From assembly GCF_016889425.1 (NCBI RefSeq), contig NZ_CP069513.1:620001-684000 (forward strand): a stretch of 64,000 nucleotides of DNA. Reading direction: 5' to 3'. The notes under the pieces are model-generated. The model was not told the origin of the DNA. It saw only the letters and a program-made list of their open reading frames with translations, and did no database searches. Below are positions 57,955-64,000 of the stretch, piece by piece. The stretch's first letter is position 1. Each line of letters opens with the position of its first letter. Source of the stretch: Corynebacterium amycolatum. GTDB lineage: Bacteria > Actinomycetota > Actinomycetes > Mycobacteriales > Mycobacteriaceae. The position numbers and the translations under genes are program-made.

Positions 57955-60498
57955 CTATTTCCGAAAGTACTGTGACCGTTTTGCGGCAAAAAACCCACCA
58001 ACAGTGACGATGACGAGGGTCACGATAGCCAAAACCCCGACGGAAGCGCCGGATTGCACGGAAATACTCACTGATTGAGAAATAGGCGTGCCGCCAGGTG
58101 ATTCGAGCCACAACAACAGGTTGTGGGAATTGTCTCCACTATCCCGTGGCCGGTCTCCCTCTGGAGCATTGGTTGCCGGAGTGGATTCTGCATCATCACC
58201 CGACTTCGGAGTGAACTGAACAGTCACCGACCCCTTGGCAGGGATGGCGGCCTCATACTTCTCCTCCATCACCGAATCTCCAGCGCCGACGCGCACGAAC
58301 GCGGGAACCGGCAGCGGCAGACCATTGCGAGCCAGCACCGCAATCGGCGACAGCTGCGTTGCGCGGGTGTAGACACCGCCAGGAGCTACCAATGTCACTG
58401 AATTGCGCAGACGTCGAGTCATAACCAGTGCCTGGTCGCTGAGTTCTTCGCTCCGCCGCTGCACGTCAGTTGACTGCAGCTGATTTCGCCGGCCGAGAGT
58501 GGTAAACGAGCGCAGTAAGTCGTGCCGCAGGGGGCGGGTGAATTCATACCGCGTCAGCGCGACGTTGGGGTCGTTGGACATGATTGTGGTCAGGTCCGTG
58601 ATTTCGCGGGAGGCTATCCGAGCCTTCTCCACGAGCGCTTCACTCACCGGCGCGGGATCGGCGAACTCGTCAACTGGGGTAACCGAGCCCGCATCCAGGT
58701 CGCGAGCTGCGGCGGTGATGGAATCCATCAGCGGAGTCAGCTCAGCCAGGTTAGCGTCCACGGCTTTCCGAACCGCGGCCATGAAATCTTCAGCATCGCT
58801 AGCGCGTGGATCCCAACCGGACGGTGGTGCTGCCACCACAGCCGCGCGAGGGGCATCCGAATCAGTCAGTGATTGGAACAGAGTGCCAATCGCTGTCTGC
58901 ATCCGTGCAGCCTCGGAGTCGATTCGGAAATCGAAGCGTCCGAGCAGATTCGAATACGCCACAGTCTGGGGCGACCGTCCTGTTACAGCCAGAGAGGCTG
59001 TCAGTGCCCCAGAGAGGGCGAAGGCGCGGCTACCGTCGGCAAGCACACCACTGTGGCCAGGCCGTAGTGTCTGACCATCGGCGGTGATAGCGGTGTTGTC
59101 CGCGACCAATACGGTGGTGTCGTGCGCGGCTTCGGGCGGAGTGGGCGAGGGAGGCATCGTCTCGCCGGTATCTACGCGGTCTTCGAATGCGTGCTCCGGG
59201 GTGGTTCCGCTCAGAGCTGTCGCCGCCGAGTACAGCGGGGCGCTTTCCGACGTTACGTATCCCTCGGCCGGCAAATAGATACCCGGCAGTGTCTGAACGT
59301 CCAAATGCTTGGCGATGGTCTGCCGACCAGCGGCGAGTGCCTCCATGGAAAGCTCTTGATCCGCCACGCGAGCTACGGCGCTGGCATCGGTGCCGCCCCA
59401 CGGCAGTGACAGTGTGCATGTGTCCTGTGTGAGATCGTGCAGCCGGTTAAGCCAGTCGGCGGCATTGTCGCTGGCGGGCATATGCGTGAGATTGGTGTCA
59501 TCCGCGTTTCCCCAGGAATCCCGCAGTCGTGGCGAGGACTCCACAGGACTTGGGCGGCTGGTGCCAATCCAGTAGTCACGGGTCATCCGGGAGATTGCAT
59601 CGAGGGTCTCCGGGTCGATGGCGATGCATGTCGATTCCCGCAACCTCTCCCCATCGGGGCCGGCAAAGCCTTTTTCCAACGAGGTGAGCAAACCGTCGAG
59701 GCGGCCACCGCGTTCAAGAGATTCGGCCAAAGAATTGTCGGTGAGGATGAGATTCGGCGACGAGGGTGCGTCACCGGTCTCACCGCCGACCACTGGCACT
59801 GGCTGGCTGATGGGCCAAATCAGCGAAAACGGCACTGGGTCACGGCGGGTGGGCGCATCGGAATTGTCGGTCTCATCGTTGTCGTTCTCATCGCCGGCAG
59901 GCGGTTCCGGCTCATCACCCGCGGCTTGCGAATCCGTCACCGGTAGCAGTGCGCGTGTTTCCGCCAGCAGGCGGTCGATGTCATCTGCCGGTTGCCCGTT
60001 AGCGTTGATGAGCAGCGGAAACGTGCCGGCTTCCGTGATGTCGAGTCCTTCTGGGGCCGGTGCGGAGATAGGAACACTTAGCGTAACCTCACGCGTCTCG
60101 CCCGCTTTCAGCTCGATGGGGGCACTGAAGGTCCCAGCCACATCAAACACCGATTCAGGCTCAGCGAGAATCGTCCGCGCATCTGCAGAGGAAGCTAGTG
60201 CGCCGGCCCGCTGTGGGCGCAGCGCAACATTGCTGATATCCGCGTCGGAGGTGTTGTGCACCTGCACCTTGATGGTCAGTGTCGAATGTAGAGCCGCGAC
60301 ATGCGGAGTGAAGCTGGTTATCGAAAGCCGAAGGGGTCCCTGTTCACCGACTCGATTGGCACCACTGCCCCACAACTGCTCATCTTGCGCAAAAGCTGGG
60401 GGCGCAACGGTCGTCGGCAAGCACAGTATGAGCGCTGCGGTGGCGGCCGTGACTTTACGAACAACATTCCTTGGCAACTGCAACCTGAACATGCGCAA
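57955..60498 (-). CDS. DUF6049 membrane-anchored secreted protein
   Basis: An 847-residue protein homologous in position and layout to mycobacterial Rv3909. A signal peptide (1-38, VTAATAALILCLPTTVAPPA) is followed by a beta domain (LRLSITSFTPHVAALHSTLT), a large extracellular part and a single C-terminal helix (VGVLAIVTLVIVTVGGFFAA) with KRSQYFRK inside. It is exported and anchored at its end. Its constant pairing with murJ suggests a role in lipid II export or wall assembly; none is proven. It ends 27 bp before murJ starts. Confidence 0.88.
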   Translation of the reverse strand: MRMFRLQLPRNVVRKVTAATAALILCLPTTVAPPAFAQDEQLWGSGANRVGEQGPLRLSITSFTPHVAALHSTLTIKVQVHNTSDADISNVALRPQRAGALASSADARTILAEPESVFDVAGTFSAPIELKAGETREVTLSVPISAPAPEGLDITEAGTFPLLINANGQPADDIDRLLAETRALLPVTDSQAAGDEPEPPAGDENDNDETDNSDAPTRRDPVPFSLIWPISQPVPVVGGETGDAPSSPNLILTDNSLAESLERGGRLDGLLTSLEKGFAGPDGERLRESTCIAIDPETLDAISRMTRDYWIGTSRPSPVESSPRLRDSWGNADDTNLTHMPASDNAADWLNRLHDLTQDTCTLSLPWGGTDASAVARVADQELSMEALAAGRQTIAKHLDVQTLPGIYLPAEGYVTSESAPLYSAATALSGTTPEHAFEDRVDTGETMPPSPTPPEAAHDTTVLVADNTAITADGQTLRPGHSGVLADGSRAFALSGALTASLAVTGRSPQTVAYSNLLGRFDFRIDSEAARMQTAIGTLFQSLTDSDAPRAAVVAAPPSGWDPRASDAEDFMAAVRKAVDANLAELTPLMDSITAAARDLDAGSVTPVDEFADPAPVSEALVEKARIASREITDLTTIMSNDPNVALTRYEFTRPLRHDLLRSFTTLGRRNQLQSTDVQRRSEELSDQALVMTRRLRNSVTLVAPGGVYTRATQLSPIAVLARNGLPLPVPAFVRVGAGDSVMEEKYEAAIPAKGSVTVQFTPKSGDDAESTPATNAPEGDRPRDSGDNSHNLLLWLESPGGTPISQSVSISVQSGASVGVLAIVTLVIVTVGGFFAAKRSQYFRK

Positions 60499-61356
60499 TC
60501 ACCTCGGCGTCTGCCGGCCTGCTCGCTTTTCCGCGCGGGCGAGATCGGGCAGCAGATTGTGCGCGCGCCGGGCCAGTTTGCGTTCGTCAGCGTAGGCCAA
60601 CCGCTCCACCAGGGTGTCTACCGGGACCCACATGACCTGAGTGACCTCGGGGTCTTCGTCGTTCAAATCGCCATCGACATAGCGCAGAAGGTGATGGTGC
60701 ACGGTCTTGTGAATCCGCGTGCCATCGGAGACAAACCAGTAGTCAATCACACCGAGCTCCTCGATGACCTCGCCGCGAATGCCCGTTTCTTCCCACACCT
60801 CACGTTCGGCGGTGGAATCGAAAGCTTCGCCGGGCTCGACATGGCCCTTGGGCATCGACCACAGCAGGCGCCCGCGACGATCGTGCCGACCAATCAGCGC
60901 GACATAAATCCGTGACAGGTTGACTTTGCCGCCATCGCCGACCGCCTCAGCAAGCCCCGAGACGACCAGTCCGCCCGCCGAAGTCTCAATCGAGGTCTGC
61001 ATCGGCGCTGCATTTTGCGCGCGCGACGAGTGCGCACGGCGATTGTTCGTGCGCTTCGTCTGTGCGTGACGACGGCGATTGTTCCTATCCTGACCGTTCT
61101 TACGGCCACCGCGGTAGTTCGACTGCTTCGAGGGTCGTGCCGACTTCGGTGATTTGGAAGATTTCTTGGCGCCACCGGAGTTTGGCTTGGCCGATTTGGG
61201 GCCATTGGCACCGGAGCCACTACGTTTTGCGGAATTTCCGCTGGTAGTAGCGCTATTGGTGTTGGTGGACGCGGAAGCGTCACCCCTTCTGCGCGGTCGC
61301 CGACGACGTCGACGGCTCTTCGCCGCCGAGTTGTCATTGCGTACCACGTTGTTCAT
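60499..61356 (-). CDS. NUDIX hydrolase with long basic N-terminus (MutT4 position)
   Basis: A 285-residue protein. Residues 1-115 are low complexity and strongly basic (Arg, Lys, Ser, Asn, Gly) and likely disordered. The NUDIX domain (about 125-270) has the complete box [20 protein letters not shown] followed by TG. It hydrolyses nucleoside diphosphates linked to another group; the exact substrate is unknown. It matches mutT4 (Rv3908) by position. Its stop abuts the DUF6049 start, so NUDIX-DUF6049-murJ form one operon. It is divergent from the CCA enzyme gene over 40 bp. Confidence 0.92.
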   Translation of the reverse strand: MNNVVRNDNSAAKSRRRRRRPRRRGDASASTNTNSATTSGNSAKRSGSGANGPKSAKPNSGGAKKSSKSPKSARPSKQSNYRGGRKNGQDRNNRRRHAQTKRTNNRRAHSSRAQNAAPMQTSIETSAGGLVVSGLAEAVGDGGKVNLSRIYVALIGRHDRRGRLLWSMPKGHVEPGEAFDSTAEREVWEETGIRGEVIEELGVIDYWFVSDGTRIHKTVHHHLLRYVDGDLNDEDPEVTQVMWVPVDTLVERLAYADERKLARRAHNLLPDLARAEKRAGRQTPR

Positions 61357-61396
61357 TCCACTTAGACTACCGGGTTTATAGGTATAAGCGGGTATT

Positions 61397-62959
61397 GTGT
61401 CGGTCGTGACACAATCGACTCCTTCAACGACAAATGGTGACCAGCCCGGGGCGACTACACCTCACGGCGCTACTCCGGCGGCTGCTGATGCGGACCCACA
61501 GGTGCGCAGGACGGCAATGCTGGCAGTGGCGGATCAGGCGATTGCCAAGGAGTCGGAGATTCTCGATTCGCTGGCAGCTGCGTTTAGTGCAGCTGGCCAT
61601 CGTCTGTACCTTGTGGGCGGTTCTGTGCGCGATGCTCTCTTAGGGCGACTGGGCGTGGATCTCGATTTCACCACCGACGCACGCCCGGAGGTGACGCGCG
61701 CGATTCTTGATGACTGGGCGGACATTGTCTGGGATACCGGCATTGAATTTGGCACGCTGTCCGCAGAGCGGCATGGCCGTCAGGTGGAGATCACCACGTT
61801 CCGTGCGGATACGTACGACCAGGTCAGTCGCAATCCGGAGGTCACTTTCGGCGACACGCTGGAAGGCGATCTAATCCGCCGTGACTTCCGCTGTAACGCC
61901 ATCGCCGTTGAACTGCATGGCGACGGCACTCGCACCTTCCTCGACCCGCTCGGAGGTTTCGAGGATCTTGTCGCGGGTGTCTTGGACACCCCGGGGGCGC
62001 CGGAGGTCAGCTTTGGCGATGATCCCCTGCGCATGCTGCGTGCCTGCCGCTTCGCATCCCAGCTCGGGTTCGACGTGGCACCGCGCGTACTCAAGGCGTT
62101 GAAGGAAATGTCCAGCGAAATTGACCGCATCACGGTTGAGCGCATCTCCACTGAGCTGAACAAGCTCATCCTGGGGGCAGATCCCAGCCGTGGTATCGAC
62201 CTGATGGTGGAATCGGGGTTGGCCGACCGCGTGCTGCCGGAGATTTCCGATATGCGCATGACGCAGGATGAACACCGCCAGCACAAGGATGTCTATCAAC
62301 ACTCCCTGCAGGTCATGCGGCAGGCCATTGACCAGGAAGAACCCGGTGAACCGGACCTCGTGCTGCGCTGGGCGGCACTGCTGCACGACTGTGGTAAGCC
62401 CGCTACCCGCGCCTACAACGAGCAGGGCAATGTCACCTTCTACCAGCACGAGGTCGTCGGTGCGAAGCTGGTGCGTCGCCGCCTGCGCAAGTTGAAGTTT
62501 CCGAAGAAGATCAGCCATGAAATCTCCCAGCTGGTCTACTTGCACATGCGCTTCCACGGCTATGGCGAAGGCAAGTGGACGGACTCGGCGGTGCGACGTT
62601 ATGTCAACGACGCCGGAGATTTGTTGGAACGACTCAACAAAATCGTGCGGGCCGACTGCACGACGAGAAACCGTCGTAAAGCAGCACGCCTCGCACGAGC
62701 CTGCGACAACCTGGAAGCGCGAATCAAGGAGCTCGCTGAGCAGGAGGACCTCGCACGCGTCCGCCCCGATCTGGACGGCAACGAAATCATGGAAATTCTG
62801 GACCTGAAGCCTGGCAAGGAAGTCGGACAGGCCTGGAATTACCTGAAAGAGCTGCGATTGGAGTCCGGTCCGCTGGAGCGTGAGGATGCTATCTTGGCGC
62901 TGAAGAAATGGTGGTACGAGCAGTCCGGTGAGCAGGCTGAAAGCGAAAGTGAGAGCTAA
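61397..62959 (+). CDS. pcnA: CCA tRNA nucleotidyltransferase
   Basis: A 520-residue class II nucleotidyltransferase. The catalytic part shows [20 protein letters not shown] with the metal-binding DLD, then [13 protein letters not shown] and [17 protein letters not shown]. An HD domain ([12 protein letters not shown]) follows near residue 330. It adds or repairs CCA at tRNA 3' ends, needed here since none of the three tRNA genes encodes CCA. GTG 61397 ([10 protein letters not shown]) gives a 40-residue variable lead. It is followed by the YqgE gene with 1-bp overlap. Confidence 0.96.
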   Translation: MSVVTQSTPSTTNGDQPGATTPHGATPAAADADPQVRRTAMLAVADQAIAKESEILDSLAAAFSAAGHRLYLVGGSVRDALLGRLGVDLDFTTDARPEVTRAILDDWADIVWDTGIEFGTLSAERHGRQVEITTFRADTYDQVSRNPEVTFGDTLEGDLIRRDFRCNAIAVELHGDGTRTFLDPLGGFEDLVAGVLDTPGAPEVSFGDDPLRMLRACRFASQLGFDVAPRVLKALKEMSSEIDRITVERISTELNKLILGADPSRGIDLMVESGLADRVLPEISDMRMTQDEHRQHKDVYQHSLQVMRQAIDQEEPGEPDLVLRWAALLHDCGKPATRAYNEQGNVTFYQHEVVGAKLVRRRLRKLKFPKKISHEISQLVYLHMRFHGYGEGKWTDSAVRRYVNDAGDLLERLNKIVRADCTTRNRRKAARLARACDNLEARIKELAEQEDLARVRPDLDGNEIMEILDLKPGKEVGQAWNYLKELRLESGPLEREDAILALKKWWYEQSGEQAESESES

Positions 62960-63600
62960 TGGCATCGATTAATCCGGAAAATCTCTATGGCGACCGGCTT
63001 TTTACCAGCCTCGAGCGCAACGACCCGGCCGCCGGTATGCTGCTGCTCGCAGCACCCGGCATGCTCTCGCCGGAATTCGCTCGTTCGGTGATTTTCCTCA
63101 TTGAACACGATGAGCACGGCACCCTTGGTGTCGATCTCACGCAGCGTTCGCAGACGCCTGTGCACAATGTGCTCGAGCCCTGGGCGTCACTGATGACTAA
63201 GCCGCCGGTGCTCTACGTCGGGGGTCCGGTCAACCAGACGCAGCCAATCTGCATTGGTGTGGTGCGAAATGGCGCTACCCTCCCAGAGGAGACCGACAGT
63301 ATTACCGGTGCACCGCTGATGGAACGCATCGCCCATAGGTTTGCGCTGGTCAACCTCGGCGCGGAGCCGGAGGATGTACGCGACCGCATCGATGGCGCGC
63401 GTATCTTCGCCGGTTACGCGGGCTGGGATCCAGGGCAGCTGGAAGAAGAGCTCGATCGCGGTGATTGGTACGTCGCCCCTGCCCTGCCCTCTGATGTACT
63501 CGCGCCTGCTGCCGCTGACATCTGGGGTGATTGCATGCGCCGTCAGCCCTGGCCGCTGCCGCTGTATGGCACCTACCCCGTAGATGTACGTGACAACTAG
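62959..63600 (+). CDS. YqgE/AlgH family protein (DUF179)
   Basis: A 213-residue protein of the YqgE/AlgH family. Signatures are GMLLLAAPGMLSPEFARSVI, LIEHDEHGTLGVDLTQRSQT, LYVGGPVNQ and IFAGYAGWDPGQLEEELDRG (the family's GYAGWxxGQLExE block). The fold is known, but the biochemical role is not. Its start overlaps the pcnA stop (TAATG), and the permease gene begins directly after its stop. Confidence 0.93.
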   Translation: MASINPENLYGDRLFTSLERNDPAAGMLLLAAPGMLSPEFARSVIFLIEHDEHGTLGVDLTQRSQTPVHNVLEPWASLMTKPPVLYVGGPVNQTQPICIGVVRNGATLPEETDSITGAPLMERIAHRFALVNLGAEPEDVRDRIDGARIFAGYAGWDPGQLEEELDRGDWYVAPALPSDVLAPAAADIWGDCMRRQPWPLPLYGTYPVDVRDN

Positions 63601-64000
63601 ATGAGTGAGCACATCAATGCCGAAGGAAACAGTGCCGCAACTAGTGACCGCAGCGACATAGCTGCCGGCATTCGGCAGACACTGCCCGTCGGCATGGGTC
63701 TCATTCCGCTGGGGCTCGCATTCGGCCTACTCATCGCACAGACTGGCTTAAGTTGGTGGTGGGCACCCATCTTCTCCTTCGTGGTCTACGCGGGGTCGAT
63801 GGAATTCCTCGCTGTCGGCCTGGTTATGGCCCATACGGGTCTGCTCGGCTGTGCCGTGACCTCGTTTATGGTCAACTTCCGCCACGTCTTCTACGGGCTG
63901 ACGTTCCCCCGCGACCGGATACAGTCTCGTCTCGGCCGCGCATACTCCACATACGCGCTTACCGACGAGTCGTATGCCATCGTCTCTGCGGCAAATCCGG
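63601..64000 (+). CDS. AzlC-family branched-chain amino acid exporter, large subunit (cut by window edge)
   Basis: The first 133 codons from ATG 63601 run off the right edge with no stop. LPVGMGLIPLGLAFGLLIAQ, VYAGSMEFLAVGLVMAH and MVNFRHVFYGLTFP are AzlC/BrnF hallmarks, followed by YALTDESYAIVSAANP. BrnF with its small partner BrnE exports isoleucine, leucine, valine and methionine in C. glutamicum. A partner gene (AzlD/BrnE) is expected just beyond the edge. Confidence 0.88.
   Translation, partial: MSEHINAEGNSAATSDRSDIAAGIRQTLPVGMGLIPLGLAFGLLIAQTGLSWWWAPIFSFVVYAGSMEFLAVGLVMAHTGLLGCAVTSFMVNFRHVFYGLTFPRDRIQSRLGRAYSTYALTDESYAIVSAANP

Noticed and set aside
61397-61520. A shorter start for the CCA enzyme
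   Set aside because: The 40-residue lead is variable, but GTG 61397 keeps the frame open and no better ribosome site was seen downstream.

Overview
The window is the chromosomal origin region of an actinobacterium, almost certainly a Corynebacterium. The evidence is the gene order dciA-recF-dnaN-dnaA / rpmH-rnpA-yidD-yidC-rsmG-parA-parB, the fhaA-fhaB-pstP-rodA-pbpA-pknA-pknB cluster, crgA, cwlM, the murJ pseudokinase fusion, perfect actinobacterial parS sites, and an IS1249-like element (a type first known from corynebacteria). The species cannot be fixed from sequence reading alone.

Layout. 1-12.2 kb is an accessory arm: the 5' part of a Cas3 gene running off the left edge with CRISPR-repeat-like sequence upstream of it, then a PepSY membrane protein, oxidoreductases, a frameshifted acetyltransferase, a DUF222-HNH protein, a small Rpf, a DUF2183 protein with an ATPase, an MFS exporter, a DUF1801 protein and a 21-bp-period repeat tract. 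12.2-22.9 kb holds tRNA-Leu and the Ser/Thr kinase/cell-wall cluster, ending in a glutamine amidotransferase gene and crgA. 22.9-23.5 kb is gene-free and packed with DnaA boxes. 23.5-28.3 kb holds ppiA, a Lys/Ala/Glu-rich membrane protein, an AT-rich islet (secreted protein plus small membrane protein), an IS256-family element with an 8-bp target duplication, and tRNA-Ala/tRNA-Ile. 28.5-42.9 kb is the replication block on the minus strand (DUF3566, gyrA, gyrB, dciA, recF, dnaN, dnaA); a Doc-like toxin-antitoxin pair, a phospholipase C and an alpha/beta hydrolase sit between gyrA and gyrB. 43-50 kb is the plus-strand block rpmH to parB and a Rv3916c-like gene. 50-64 kb holds cwlM, trxA, trxB, sigM, murJ, a DUF6049 gene and a NUDIX gene on the minus strand, then the CCA-adding enzyme, a YqgE protein and a partial AzlC permease on the plus strand.

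How the genes fit together. DnaA, DnaN, RecF, DciA and gyrase serve replication starting at the DnaA-box regions beside dnaA; ParA, ParB and parS segregate the new origins. PknA/PknB, PstP, FhaA/FhaB, CwlM, MurJ, RodA, PbpA and CrgA form the actinobacterial phospho-signalling and peptidoglycan synthesis machinery, and nearly all of it lies in this window.

Most notable observations: (1) a second origin-like DnaA-box cluster near 23.0-23.4 kb that shares a 13-bp element and a CCTAGG-centred palindrome with the sequences beside dnaA; (2) a parS site inside the motif region of a Doc-like toxin gene, where it encodes the Lys that replaces the catalytic His; (3) an AT-rich secreted-protein islet whose signal peptide is put out of frame by a poly-A tract; (4) degenerate type I-E-like CRISPR repeats upstream of cas3; (5) a 21-bp-period repeat near 12 kb.
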